Source: Armatimonadota bacterium
GTDB lineage: Bacteria; Armatimonadota; Fimbriimonadia; Fimbriimonadales; Fimbriimonadaceae
Assembly (NCBI GenBank): GCA_016789105.1
Contig: JAEURN010000006.1
Coordinates: 1-64,000 of the forward strand
DNA length: 64,000 nt
Direction of reading: 5' to 3'
This document shows, piece after piece, positions 29,502-39,034 of the stretch. Position numbers and translations under genes: made by a program. The first letter of the stretch is position 1; each line of letters starts with the position of its first letter. Under the pieces are notes generated by a model. That model was given only the letters and a program-made list of their open reading frames with translations, ran no database searches and was not told the DNA's origin.

Positions 29502-32477
29502 TTAGATCGCGTAGTAAGTCTTCACGTAGTCGTAGGCCTTGTCAAAAAGCTCGTTGTCGTGGTGGAGTTGGTACTTCAAGAGCGCCCGCCGCAGCGACTG
29601 CTTCACCTGCCGCTCGCCTGCATTGGTCGCTTGCCAGCCAGGGAATCGAACCTGCCGCACAATCTCGTCGATGTCGTTGACAACTCGCTCGACGATCACG
29701 GGCGTCTGCTCGGTCTTCACGCTCTGGAACAGGTCGGTCAGAGCGGCTTTGCCTTGAACCGTTGGATCAATGGCAGCCTCTTCCTTCTCAGCGTTGACGA
29801 CTTCCTGGGCAATCTGCAGCAGCTCCTTCAGGAACTGAATGCTGTGCATCAAACCCTTTTCGAACTTCTCCTTGAGGTCTTCCAGCCGTTGCCCAAGCGC
29901 GATGAACTTCGGGTGGTTGCCATGCTTGCGCAGGCGCTCAACGATCTGAATCTCGATCTCCTTGCGCTTCTTTGGATCGTCCTGAAGCAGGATGCTTTCA
30001 AGGACTTCCTGATCGAGAACAAGCTCTTCGAGGTCCGTTCGGACGGCATCGACGTGGATGTTCCGATGGATCAGCTCCAACGTCTTCGCGCCCAGGCGGT
30101 GCCAAACCAGCTTGCCATTGCCGCTTGGCGGTTGCACGGACTCGTACACCTTCGCCAACCACTCATAGTCAGCCGTGAACTCCGCGAGGAACGGATCAGG
30201 CGAGAGAGCTTCCCAGCACTGAGAGAGCGCCGAGAAAGCCGCCGCGAAGGCGTCGCGTACTTCGTTGTTGGGAAGGCATTGCTGAGCGGACACGAGGCCC
30301 TCATATCCAGCGACCGTCCGATCAACGCCTTCAAAGAACCCGAGGCACTTGGCCATGAATCCAGGCAGCTTCGCCTTCAGCTCTGAGATGTTGCTGACAA
30401 CCGTCTGAACGGACTTGTCGTCGAAGTCCAAGGCGGCTTGGATATCGTCGAAGACGCCGATGTAGTCCACGATCAGGCCGTGCGACTTGCCAGGATACGT
30501 TCGGTTGGTGCGGCAGATCGCCTGGAGCAGCGTGTGTTCCTTCAGGAGCTTGTCCAGATACTGGACTTGCAGGATCGGAGCATCGAAGCCCGTGAGAAGC
30601 TTCGCCGTGACGATGATCAGCTTGAGCGGGTCCTGCGGATCGCGGAAGCGGTCGAGAATCTGTTCTTCCTGATCGCGGTCTCGGCGGTACTTCGTCAGCC
30701 GAGGATCGGCCTCTCCAGCGCCAACCGAAATGACAACCTCGCTCCACTCAGGCGGGAGCAACTCGTCGAGTGCCTCCTTCATGAGCAGGCACGACTCTTG
30801 GTCGTAGACCACGACTTGCGCCTTAAATCCGTTCGGCTCGACCTTCTCCTGGTAGTGCCTCGCAATGTCGGCGGCAATCGCTTTCACGCGATTTGGAGCC
30901 TTCATCAGGTGCGCCATCCGCCCTGCCTGCTTGCTCAGGTTGGCGAGGTCAGATTCCGAGAGATCGCTCCCAATGGTCTTGAACTCTTCGTCAATCGTCT
31001 TGCGGTCGATTCGGAGGTCGATCAGTCGAGGCTCGAAGTGAAGTTTGAGCGTCGCGCCGTCTCGGATCGACTCATCAAAGCGATACCTCGACATGTAGCC
31101 GCTCTCGTCTTCCTCAGAGCCAAACGCCCAGAAGGTATTGCGGTCCCGCTTGTTGATCGGGGTGCCCGTCAGGCCGAACAGGAACGCGTTCGGCAACGCC
31201 TGCCGCATCTTGCGCCCAAGGTCTCCCTCCTGGGTTCGGTGGCACTCGTCCACCATACAGATAATGTTCCCGCGGTCGTTCAGGACCCCATCTGCCTCAC
31301 CAAACTTGTGGATTGTCGTGATGATCACCTTGCGGGTGTCGGCCTTCAGAAGCTCCATCAGTTTCGACCTGCTTTCGGCAGGCTCGACGTTCGGGACATC
31401 CGTTGCGTTGAACGTGGCCGTGATCTGAGCATCGAGGTCGATGCGGTCCACCACGATCATGACCGTAGGAGCACCCAGGCTGGGCTGCTTCCGCAGCTTC
31501 TGCGCGGCGAACACCATGAGCAGCGACTTGCCCGATCCCTGGAAGTGCCAAATGAGACCTTTGCGGACGCGGCCTTGGACAACGCGATCCACGATGCCGT
31601 TGACGGCGTGATACTGCTGGAAGCGACAGATCATCTTGATCTTCTGCTTCTTCTTGCCCGTCGCGAAAAGCGTGAAGTGCTCCAGAATGTCGAGCACCGT
31701 CTCTGGCCGTAGCATCGACTCGACAGCCTCTTGGACCTCGTTCAGTCCTGTCTTGATGTCGGAGCCATCTTCGCGCCAGGGTGCCCAGTGCTCCAGCGGG
31801 AGGCCGATGGAGCCATAGCGGTAGGTCTTGCCCTCGGTGCCGAAGCTGAAGACGTTTGGGACGAAGAAGGCGGAAACCGTCTTCTCATAGTCGTTGTGGA
31901 CGTCGTCCGCCGCATCCACCCAGCTCACAGCGGGACGGGTTGGTGACTTGCACTCACCAACAACCAGAGGAAAGCCGTTCACAAAGAGGACCAGGTCGAA
32001 CCGCTTCTCTACCCCTTGAACGAAGGTGACTTGGGTCGAAGCCACGAGATGATTGCTTGCGGGATTCTCGAAGTCGATGAGGCGGATGGAGACGTGCTCT
32101 TGGTTGGCACCAAACGGCATCGACATCTCGCCCCGAAGCCAGCTTATGAACTTCTCGTTTGAGCGAACGAGGCCATCATCTCGGACCGACTGGACGATGG
32201 CGCGGAGCCGATAAATGACTTCGTCAGCATAATCGGGGTTTTGGCCGATTTCAGGGTTGAGTCGGATCAGCGCCGCTTTCACATCGGCCTCGACCATCAC
32301 ATCGGTGGTCTGGCGGGCGAGTTGAGGGCCTGGTACGAAGTGCCAGCCCATGCCGCGAGCCGCTCTCGTGATGGGTTGTCCGCCATAGCTTGCTTGTCCC
32401 TCCGCAACTCCTTGGATCGGCCTACCCGCGAGGAGGTCACGGATATAGTCTTCGACACTATTTTGTTCATTGAACAT
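29502..32477 (-). CDS. hsdR: Type I restriction enzyme R subunit
   Basis: 991 residues from the ATG at 32477. The N-terminal PD-(D/E)xK nuclease is FDLVLFVNGFPLVVGECKSP. A superfamily 2 motor follows: Walker A HFQGSGKSLLMVF, MIVVDRIDLDAQ, DEAD-box-like CMVDECHRTQ, LTGTPI and later helicase motifs (LIIVTAKLLTGFDAP, QAICRTNRTYPGK). It translocates DNA and cuts unmethylated DNA in complex with HsdM and HsdS. An in-frame start at 32498 would overlap the hsdS stop. The 32477 ATG sits five bases after it. Confidence 0.95.
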   Translation of the reverse strand: MFNEQNSVEDYIRDLLAGRPIQGVAEGQASYGGQPITRAARGMGWHFVPGPQLARQTTDVMVEADVKAALIRLNPEIGQNPDYADEVIYRLRAIVQSVRDDGLVRSNEKFISWLRGEMSMPFGANQEHVSIRLIDFENPASNHLVASTQVTFVQGVEKRFDLVLFVNGFPLVVGECKSPTRPAVSWVDAADDVHNDYEKTVSAFFVPNVFSFGTEGKTYRYGSIGLPLEHWAPWREDGSDIKTGLNEVQEAVESMLRPETVLDILEHFTLFATGKKKQKIKMICRFQQYHAVNGIVDRVVQGRVRKGLIWHFQGSGKSLLMVFAAQKLRKQPSLGAPTVMIVVDRIDLDAQITATFNATDVPNVEPAESRSKLMELLKADTRKVIITTIHKFGEADGVLNDRGNIICMVDECHRTQEGDLGRKMRQALPNAFLFGLTGTPINKRDRNTFWAFGSEEDESGYMSRYRFDESIRDGATLKLHFEPRLIDLRIDRKTIDEEFKTIGSDLSESDLANLSKQAGRMAHLMKAPNRVKAIAADIARHYQEKVEPNGFKAQVVVYDQESCLLMKEALDELLPPEWSEVVISVGAGEADPRLTKYRRDRDQEEQILDRFRDPQDPLKLIIVTAKLLTGFDAPILQVQYLDKLLKEHTLLQAICRTNRTYPGKSHGLIVDYIGVFDDIQAALDFDDKSVQTVVSNISELKAKLPGFMAKCLGFFEGVDRTVAGYEGLVSAQQCLPNNEVRDAFAAAFSALSQCWEALSPDPFLAEFTADYEWLAKVYESVQPPSGNGKLVWHRLGAKTLELIHRNIHVDAVRTDLEELVLDQEVLESILLQDDPKKRKEIEIQIVERLRKHGNHPKFIALGQRLEDLKEKFEKGLMHSIQFLKELLQIAQEVVNAEKEEAAIDPTVQGKAALTDLFQSVKTEQTPVIVERVVNDIDEIVRQVRFPGWQATNAGERQVKQSLRRALLKYQLHHDNELFDKAYDYVKTYYAI

Positions 32478-32482
32478 ATTCA

Positions 32483-33652
32483 CTATCCACACACCCAACT
32501 AAGAATCGCACCTCTTACCCTTTGGAGATAGTCTGTGTGGTCCTCCAATTGCTGACTCTGATTGTCAAGTAACGTGATTACTCGAACGATCTCGGCCTGT
32601 TCCGCGACTGGCACATTGGGGATGCGGAGTTGCCGAAGCTTCTCAGCAGTCAAGTGGGCAATCGTGGAATGGCCCGTTAGCTTTGAAAGGTCACCGCTTT
32701 GTGCGAAGAACTTCAGAAGTTCACGCAAGAACTCGTTCAGGTAACAGTCGCTACGCGGTCGCAACCTATGGAGGGCCTTTTGATAGTAGCAATCAGCGAG
32801 TTCACCGTTCCAGATGGCTGCACGTCCGACTTCACCACCTTCGCATACCAAGAGATCGCCTTTTTGAAGCTTAAACTTGTCACGCTCCCTTTCATCAAAG
32901 TGCATGGTCCGTACATCATGAAGATCGAGATGACCCCACTGAATATTCGTATTTGTCAAATATGGATACTGATCTGCAACCTGACGTGCTTTGGGTGATA
33001 GCATTTTGCCAAGTTGGACTTCGAAAACGTCACCCAATGGAACGCTTTTGTAGGAATGTCCCCTGAACTTTGACAGTAGGATGAGTTTCCTGACCATCGC
33101 AAGACTCGCGATGGCTTGGGCAACTTTGTAACGGCAATCCTCGATGCTCCAGAGTAGGGCAGCGATGCGGTGCTGGTCGGCGAAACTGGGCACGAGAAAC
33201 TCGTATTCAGCCAGTTCTTTCCACTTTGTCCGCGGCGAAAGTGAGCCTGCCGAAGTCCCGATGGCGTGATCAAAGAAGGATGAGGAAGCAATTACGAACG
33301 GCAGCAGTGCTGGGGAGAATCGGCTAGAGTCAGCTTCGAAAACGAGAATGTCGCCTGAGCAGATGCCGTCAAAGTCCGCAACTGCTGCCTTCCTCTGATA
33401 GGCTCTACGCTTTCCAAAGAGCACTTGCCCCGCTCTGAAGGTGCGGGTAAAGCTGGTTCCGTCGGCAACGTCCGCCCAACGGGTGATCTTCAACTCACCT
33501 GGATCGAGGTGTTCCAGTCCGACGACCCGCGTCAGTCCCTCCGCTTGCGGGTCTCGACAGGTCTTGTCCACGCAACGAACGACATCGCCAAAGCGAACTC
33601 GCTTCCACTTCGACCGATCCATCGGCGGCAAGGCTTCCAGCTCCTTGATCAA
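32483..33652 (-). CDS. hsdS: Type I restriction specificity subunit
   Basis: 389 residues with two target-recognition domains. The first follows WKRVRFGDVVRCVDKTCRDP and ends with VPSFADQHRIAALLWSIEDCRYKVAQAI (conserved spacer helix). The second begins SVPLGDVFEVQLGKMLSPK and ends with IPNVPVAEQAEIVRVITLLDNQ. The full-length two-TRD layout implies an asymmetric bipartite target. It overlaps the HEPN-like gene upstream by four bases (ATGA). Confidence 0.93.
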   Translation of the reverse strand: MIKELEALPPMDRSKWKRVRFGDVVRCVDKTCRDPQAEGLTRVVGLEHLDPGELKITRWADVADGTSFTRTFRAGQVLFGKRRAYQRKAAVADFDGICSGDILVFEADSSRFSPALLPFVIASSSFFDHAIGTSAGSLSPRTKWKELAEYEFLVPSFADQHRIAALLWSIEDCRYKVAQAIASLAMVRKLILLSKFRGHSYKSVPLGDVFEVQLGKMLSPKARQVADQYPYLTNTNIQWGHLDLHDVRTMHFDERERDKFKLQKGDLLVCEGGEVGRAAIWNGELADCYYQKALHRLRPRSDCYLNEFLRELLKFFAQSGDLSKLTGHSTIAHLTAEKLRQLRIPNVPVAEQAEIVRVITLLDNQSQQLEDHTDYLQRVRGAILSWVCG

Positions 33653-34485
33653 GGCTTCACCTTAGCCGCATGGCCGCTTAATCTCGCAAGAAGTTCGCTA
33701 ATGATCGCAAAGTTTGTCTGGAGGCCTTCGACGGTGAGGGGTTCGCTCTTCATGCTGACGTTCGGATGAATGTAGTTCCGCTCTTCACGAATCTGGTCGG
33801 TAAGCTCGGGGACCCCAGCGCGGAACTTGACTTCCGCGACCACCGCTTCAACAAGCTTGAACAGTTTCCAACGGTCTGAGTCCGCGCCGAGCTTGTACTT
33901 GTCTCGCACCGTCTGGTCCGCAACAAACTCGAAGTAATAGACCAGCGCTCCCTCAAGAACGCTACCCAGAACGGCACTTGCCGAGAGTAACAGACCCAGA
34001 CTGGTGCACTGCCATGCCTCATTCCATCTCTCGACGAGCATGCTTTGGACGGTTCGGTCTTCGATGAACGCCAGTGAAATCCTCGGGGGTTGTTGCGCCG
34101 CGGAACTCTTGTCGTGGACAGGTTCGCAAAAAGACAGAGCCTCCAATAACTCTCGTTTGATATCCCGCTTGAAGCGGTATGTCAGAACAGTGTCAGCCTG
34201 CTCCCCTAACTCCTGCGATTTGAAATATGCGTATTCAAGTTCGCCGTCCTCGTTGTAGTCATAGTCGATCATCGGATCGAATTCAAGTTTCTTGATTCGA
34301 GCTATGATTTCATCCCGCTTTTGATCGGGCAAAGAGGCAGACCGCAATCGGCTGACTGCGAAGGCGACTGCAGTTTCACGGCGCGAATCGTTAACACACT
34401 CATCGACAGGCATGGACTCAAACAACTGGATGAGCTGAACGATTTCCTGATAACCTGGCAGCGATGTAAAGTCAATTGGTTTCAT
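33649..34485 (-). CDS. Hypothetical protein with HEPN/DUF4145-like C-terminal domain
   Basis: 278 residues. The C-terminal half (about 150-270) is helical with VERWNEAWQCTSLGLLLSASAVLGSVLEGALVYYF, resembling DUF4145/HEPN proteins, and contains REERNYIH, an R-x6-H arrangement (R233, H240) as in HEPN ribonucleases. The N-terminal half is unrecognised. It is wedged between the higA-ImmA gene (14-base overlap) and hsdS (4-base overlap), so it is co-translated with the restriction operon. A toxin or RNase role is an inference from the motif and from HEPN proteins in type I loci such as RloC/PrrC. Confidence 0.5.
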   Translation of the reverse strand: MKPIDFTSLPGYQEIVQLIQLFESMPVDECVNDSRRETAVAFAVSRLRSASLPDQKRDEIIARIKKLEFDPMIDYDYNEDGELEYAYFKSQELGEQADTVLTYRFKRDIKRELLEALSFCEPVHDKSSAAQQPPRISLAFIEDRTVQSMLVERWNEAWQCTSLGLLLSASAVLGSVLEGALVYYFEFVADQTVRDKYKLGADSDRWKLFKLVEAVVAEVKFRAGVPELTDQIREERNYIHPNVSMKSEPLTVEGLQTNFAIISELLARLSGHAAKVKP

Positions 34486-35611
34486 TAGCGCTCCTCAAGC
34501 CTTGTGCGCGGCCACTCCAGTGGAAAGTGACCTTCAACTCATTGGCAAATCGGGTGTCAACTACTCCCAACGCTTGAAGTCGTCCAACGACCACACCCTC
34601 ATGGAGATTGATGCGGGCGGCAAAGCGCTGAATGTCCTCGACGATGGGTCTCGGATGGTCCACAAGGAACCGACTGAGTTGTTCTGGCTTGATCAGAGTC
34701 TCACTGGCAAAGAGGTCTGCCTCGCGCTCGATCTCTCCTGACCCGCTGCCATCCTCAGGCGAATCGATGAACGAGGCCTTTTTGCTGTGGAGCAGGATGT
34801 GGCCGATCTCATGGAAGAAGCTGAACCAGAGCTGATCGTTCGTCATGTCTCTGAGTGAGAGCTGGACAAGCGCCTTCGTTGGAGTGAGCCATCGAGCCGC
34901 ACCGTAGAGATGCGTCCCTGACAGCTCTGGCACGAACACTAGGGCAACTCCACAATCGGCGCAGAGCTTCACCAGGTCACTCTGAATCGCATCGGCTTTT
35001 CGCACGGTGAGGTCGCGCATCTTGCTGATCGAAGCTCGGAGCTTCGAGGCGCTATACGGCTTGGTCTCGATTCCTTTCGCGATCCACTCGCCCTGCCGAA
35101 GCCAGGCGTGAATAGCATGGGGATCGGCCTCAAACGCCGCGGATCGATAGCGCCCTTCTGCAACGGCCAACATCGGTTGATATTGCTTGAACGACGCGAT
35201 CCCAAAGAATCGGAGCACTTCTTCTCGAAGCCCCAGTTCCGACTCTCTCAGGGGAATCATCTTGGCCTTGATCATCGCCTCGATCACGGTTCGAAGCGGC
35301 TTGGAGTTCCAGATCGAGCGTTCATCATCGAGCTTCTCAGCCTCTTCTTGTCGGAGGAGAAAGTCGCGATAGGCCGCCTCATATCGATTCCAGAACGTCG
35401 CGGCGATGCCCAGCACACGCTCAAGTCCAAGAGCGGTCTCGGGAAGGATCGGTGCCTTTCCATTGATGATCTTGTTCACCGTTGGAAGCGACATGCCGAG
35501 ACGGGCAGCCAGCTCGCCCTGGCTGATGCCCAGGGCATCGATAGTCTCCGCAATCGTCAGCCCTGGGGGCACGACGACGGACGGATTGTATTCGTGGCGC
35601 GAGTTAATCAT
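34472..35611 (-). CDS. HigA-like antitoxin: XRE HTH plus ImmA/IrrE metallopeptidase
   Basis: 379 residues. The N-terminal HTH (PPGLTIAETIDALGISQGELAARLGMSLPTVNKIINGKAPI, about 16-55) is followed by an ImmA/IrrE domain with the zinc motif FFHEIGHILLH (HEIGH at 267-271) and a downstream EREADLFA Glu. The ATG at 35611 overlaps the higB stop by eight bases. HTH-ImmA proteins act as antitoxins or as proteases that relieve repression under stress. It lies inside the hsd operon between hsdM1 and hsdS. Confidence 0.82.
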   Translation of the reverse strand: MINSRHEYNPSVVVPPGLTIAETIDALGISQGELAARLGMSLPTVNKIINGKAPILPETALGLERVLGIAATFWNRYEAAYRDFLLRQEEAEKLDDERSIWNSKPLRTVIEAMIKAKMIPLRESELGLREEVLRFFGIASFKQYQPMLAVAEGRYRSAAFEADPHAIHAWLRQGEWIAKGIETKPYSASKLRASISKMRDLTVRKADAIQSDLVKLCADCGVALVFVPELSGTHLYGAARWLTPTKALVQLSLRDMTNDQLWFSFFHEIGHILLHSKKASFIDSPEDGSGSGEIEREADLFASETLIKPEQLSRFLVDHPRPIVEDIQRFAARINLHEGVVVGRLQALGVVDTRFANELKVTFHWSGRAQGLRSANETN

Positions 35612-35945
35612 GGTAGTCAACGATCTCGATGATCTTGATGGCCGTAACCTGCTCCCAGTCGAGGCTCCCGTCCTCCTTGGTTGGACGAGGCTCATGAGCG
35701 GGTTCAAAGACGATTCTGAATTTGTTGTCCACCCAGACGGCGAGCTGGCCCTTCCTTCCGCCATGGAGCAGCGGATGGCATCGGGCTTGCGGGAACTGGT
35801 TCATCTGGGCGAGGTTTTCGACGTGCGTCAGTTGCAGCAATCGAGCCGCGGCAAACTCGGCGCGCTTACGCTGCAGCTTCTTCTCCAGCAACTTGTGATC
35901 GTTGCAGAGCTTCCTGATCTGGGCGTTGTCGAACTGGATTTCCAA
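35604..35945 (-). CDS. HigB/RelE-superfamily toxin
   Basis: 113 residues from a TTG start at 35945 with GAGAGGA upstream. The order EIQFDNAQIRKLCND, KLQRKRAEFAAARLLQLTHVENL, RCHPLLHGGRKGQLAVWVDNKFRIVFEP and the terminal IIEIVDYH is that of HigB-type mRNA interferases acting at the ribosome. The 8-base overlap with the HTH-ImmA gene is typical toxin-first HigBA organisation. It lies 87 bases after hsdM1. Confidence 0.8.
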   Translation of the reverse strand: MEIQFDNAQIRKLCNDHKLLEKKLQRKRAEFAAARLLQLTHVENLAQMNQFPQARCHPLLHGGRKGQLAVWVDNKFRIVFEPAHEPRPTKEDGSLDWEQVTAIKIIEIVDYHD

Positions 35946-36032
35946 GCAGTCGAATCCTCTCTCGATAGATATTATAGCCCATCGCGATAAGAAAACCAAG
36001 ACCTGTCACGAAAGTTTCTTTTAACCAGCACG

Positions 36033-37520
36033 CTATAAAGAACGCTCCAGCGTTTCGAGGAGTTCCGCCATCGACACCCGAAGGTCAGCCGAGGATTCGC
36101 TCCAAGACGCGATGGCGTCGTCCAAGCTCCCCTCGCTCTGGCTCAGGGTCTGATGCTTGCCCGCACGAACGTAGAGCGGAAGATTCAGGCTGAAACTGCG
36201 TTCGGAGATATCGCCCAGGGTCGCAACTTTGGATAACCCGTCCACCTCTTTGAACTCGTGGTATGCCTCGGCGATCCGCTCGATGTGCTCAGGCTTCAAG
36301 AACGAGGTGGCTCTCTCGCGCGTCACCTGATCGACGGCGTTGATGAAGAGCACTTTCTGCCTCTGATCTGGTCGCTTCTTCGTTCGGCAGATGACGATGC
36401 AGGCTTCCATCGGACTGTTGTAGAACAGGTTTGGCCCCAGCCCGATGACGCACTCGATCAAGTCGGCCTTCACGATGCTCTCACGCATGGTGCGCTCTTC
36501 GTCGCGAAAGAGAACGCCGTGCGGAAACAGGATGGCGCAGCGTCCCGATTCGGGCTTCATGCTGGCCAGAATGTGCTGCCAAAAGGCGTAATCGGCTCGC
36601 CCCTGAGGCGGGGTGCCATGGTTGTTCCGTCCGTAGGGATCGCTCGACCATCGACTCCGATCCCATTGTTTGATGGAATAGGGAGGATTCGCCAGGACGA
36701 CATCGAACTGCCGCAGACGATCTCCTTTGAGCAGCTTTGGCTCGGCAAGGGTGTCACCGCGCGCGATCTCGAAGTCCTCGAACCCGTGAAGGAAGAGGTT
36801 GATTCGAGCGATGCCCGAGGTGAGCAGATTTCGCTCTTGGCCGTATAGACGGAGCGTTCGCCAGTCCTTCTTTTGACCCTTCAAATGCACGGCGCATGAG
36901 AGAAGCATGCCGCCCGACCCGCAAGTGGGGTCATAGATCGATTCTCCTTCCTCGGGAAGGAGAAGTTCCGTCATGAGCTGCACGACGGTTCGATTCGTGT
37001 AGAACTCGGCAGCCGTGTGTCCGCTGTCATCCGCGAATTTCTTAATTAAGAACTCGTAGGCGATGCCCAGCTCATCCTCGGGCACGTTCCCGAGGGTCAG
37101 CCTATGCTTGCTGAAGTGTTCGATCAGGTCGCGAAGCGTTGAGTCGGACAACCGCTCCTTGTTGGTCCACTGCGCGTCGCCGAAGATGCCCGTGAGGAGG
37201 TCGGGATTCGCTTTCTCGATTGCCCGCATCGCATTCTGGATCGCGGTGCCAAGGTTGGCAGTGGTTGAACGAAGATCGGACCAGTGGGCACCTTGAGGAA
37301 TCTGAAAGCGATGGTTCTCAGGAAACTGAGCGAACGTTTCATCCCCTCCAGACTCTTCAAGCGCCTGCTCATACTCTTCGTCGTAAACGTCGGAAACCCG
37401 CTTGAGGAAGAGCAACGGGAATATAAACTGCTTGTAGTCCCCTGCGTCGATGAGTCCTCTTAAGAGGGTTGCGGCTCCCCAGAGATAGCTTTCCAGGGCC
37501 GACTGCGTCAGCTTGCTCAC
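36033..37520 (-). CDS. hsdM: Type I DNA methyltransferase subunit, copy 1
   Basis: 495 residues. The N-terminal HsdM domain has LESYLWGAATLLRGLIDAGDYKQFIFPLLFLKRVSDVYDEEYEQALEESGG. The SAM-binding motif I region is DPTCGSGGMLL, and catalytic motif IV is LANPPYSIKQW, so it is an intact N6-adenine methylase. It overlaps the second hsdM by four bases (ATGA). The two share order and many blocks but are clearly diverged, so this is not a recent duplication. Confidence 0.93.
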   Translation of the reverse strand: MSKLTQSALESYLWGAATLLRGLIDAGDYKQFIFPLLFLKRVSDVYDEEYEQALEESGGDETFAQFPENHRFQIPQGAHWSDLRSTTANLGTAIQNAMRAIEKANPDLLTGIFGDAQWTNKERLSDSTLRDLIEHFSKHRLTLGNVPEDELGIAYEFLIKKFADDSGHTAAEFYTNRTVVQLMTELLLPEEGESIYDPTCGSGGMLLSCAVHLKGQKKDWRTLRLYGQERNLLTSGIARINLFLHGFEDFEIARGDTLAEPKLLKGDRLRQFDVVLANPPYSIKQWDRSRWSSDPYGRNNHGTPPQGRADYAFWQHILASMKPESGRCAILFPHGVLFRDEERTMRESIVKADLIECVIGLGPNLFYNSPMEACIVICRTKKRPDQRQKVLFINAVDQVTRERATSFLKPEHIERIAEAYHEFKEVDGLSKVATLGDISERSFSLNLPLYVRAGKHQTLSQSEGSLDDAIASWSESSADLRVSMAELLETLERSL

Positions 37521-39034
37521 TTGAGGAGGCCCTCCCTGACCAAAAGCTCTCGCAGCCGATCTTCGGCCCCATAAGCTGCTTCGAGACTGTCCTTCAGGTT
37601 CTTGATTGCCTCTTCGACGGTGATCTCCACCGTCTCGACCTTCTTCTCAACATATCGAGTGATGTTCAGGTTGAACCCATGGGCCTCGAACTCACTGAGA
37701 TCGACAACCCTCGCAACCCCTTCAACGTCCTGGAACTCTTCGTACCACTTGACGATCTGCTGAGCCTGCTGATCGAGGAGGACGTTTTGCGCCTTCTGTT
37801 TCTTGAAGAGATGTGAGGCGTCGATGATAATGGTCTTGCCCTTGCGCTCAGGTGACTTCTTCGCACGGAAGACAAGCACACAGGCGGCCAAGCCCGCCCC
37901 GTAAAAGAGGTTGGGTGCAAGGCCGATGACTGCTTCGAGCTGGTCGGTCTTGAGGATAGCCTCTCGAATTCGGCCCTCGACTCCCATCCGAAAGAGAACG
38001 CCATGGGGCACGACGACTGTCATGCGTCCAGACTTCGGGTGCATCGAGGCCAGCATGTGCTGAACCCATGCAAAGTCTGCCGTTCCATTCGGCGGGACAC
38101 CTGTCTTGTTTCGCCCAAAGGGGTCACTCGACCAGGATTCTGCTCCCCAACTCTCAAGAGAGAACGGCGGGTTGGCAATGACACAATCGAACTGGGCCAA
38201 TCGATCACCATCGAAGAAGGCGGGGTCTCGAAGTGTGTCACCCCGCGCGATTCTGAAGTCCTCGTTGCCGTGGAGGATGAGGTTTATTCGAGCAATCGCG
38301 CTTGTGGTCAGGTTCTTTTCCTGGCCGAAGAGCTTGCCGTAGAGCCGCTTGATGTCCAAGCCCTTCTCTTGGGCATGCTGGATCACGCCGAGCAACATGC
38401 CGCCCGTGCCGCAGGCAGGGTCGTAGGCCGTCTCGCCTTCCTGCGGGTCAAGGACCTCGACCATCATACGAACAACACTGCGTGGCGTGTAAAACTCTCC
38501 AGCTTTCTTGTTTTGAGCGTCGGCGAACTTTTTAATCAAATACTCGTAGGCGTCGCCCAATAGGTCTGATGTAACGTTCTCGTTGCCAAGACTCAGCTTC
38601 GAAAAGTGCTCTAGTAAGTCTCGAATCAACGCATCGGAGAGGCGCTCCTTGTTCGACCACTGAGCATCACCGAAGATGCCGAAAAGGGTGTCGGGATTGG
38701 CCTGCTCAATCGCCCGAAATGCAGACTGCAGTGCCTGGCCGAGATTGGCGGTTCGCTCCCGAACGTCTTTCCAATGCGCTCCTTCTGGAATCTGGAATCG
38801 GTGATTCTCAGCGAAGAGAGCGAACTGGATATCGCCGCTCGATTCTTCAAGGGCCGCCTCGTACTCTTCGTCGAATACGTCACAGATTCTCTTGAAGAAC
38901 AGGAGCGGGAAGATGAACGTCTTGAAGTCGCTGGCATCCACAGGACCCCGCAAAATGTTCGCGGCTGCCCACAGATGGGATTCCAGTCGATCAAGAGTGA
39001 CCACGCGACTATTTTGCCGCATGGGTTGAGCCAT
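37517..39034 (-). CDS. hsdM: Type I DNA methyltransferase subunit, copy 2
   Basis: 505 residues from the ATG at 39034 (the frame is open to 39136, but the extra part overlaps the NADAR gene). The N-terminal HsdM domain has LESHLWAAANILRGPVDASDFKTFIFPLLFFKRICDVFDEEYEAALEES. Motif I is DPACGTGGMLL and motif IV IANPPFSLESWG, the F variant against Y in the other copy. The C-terminus carries a helical extension (VEEAIKNLKDSLEAAYGAEDRLRELL). Both copies look catalytically complete. Confidence 0.92.
   Translation of the reverse strand: MAQPMRQNSRVVTLDRLESHLWAAANILRGPVDASDFKTFIFPLLFFKRICDVFDEEYEAALEESSGDIQFALFAENHRFQIPEGAHWKDVRERTANLGQALQSAFRAIEQANPDTLFGIFGDAQWSNKERLSDALIRDLLEHFSKLSLGNENVTSDLLGDAYEYLIKKFADAQNKKAGEFYTPRSVVRMMVEVLDPQEGETAYDPACGTGGMLLGVIQHAQEKGLDIKRLYGKLFGQEKNLTTSAIARINLILHGNEDFRIARGDTLRDPAFFDGDRLAQFDCVIANPPFSLESWGAESWSSDPFGRNKTGVPPNGTADFAWVQHMLASMHPKSGRMTVVVPHGVLFRMGVEGRIREAILKTDQLEAVIGLAPNLFYGAGLAACVLVFRAKKSPERKGKTIIIDASHLFKKQKAQNVLLDQQAQQIVKWYEEFQDVEGVARVVDLSEFEAHGFNLNITRYVEKKVETVEITVEEAIKNLKDSLEAAYGAEDRLRELLVREGLLK

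Noticed and set aside
30438-31712. 424-codon open frame antisense to hsdR
   Set aside because: hsdR has all helicase motifs in the other direction; the antisense product is of unrelated composition.
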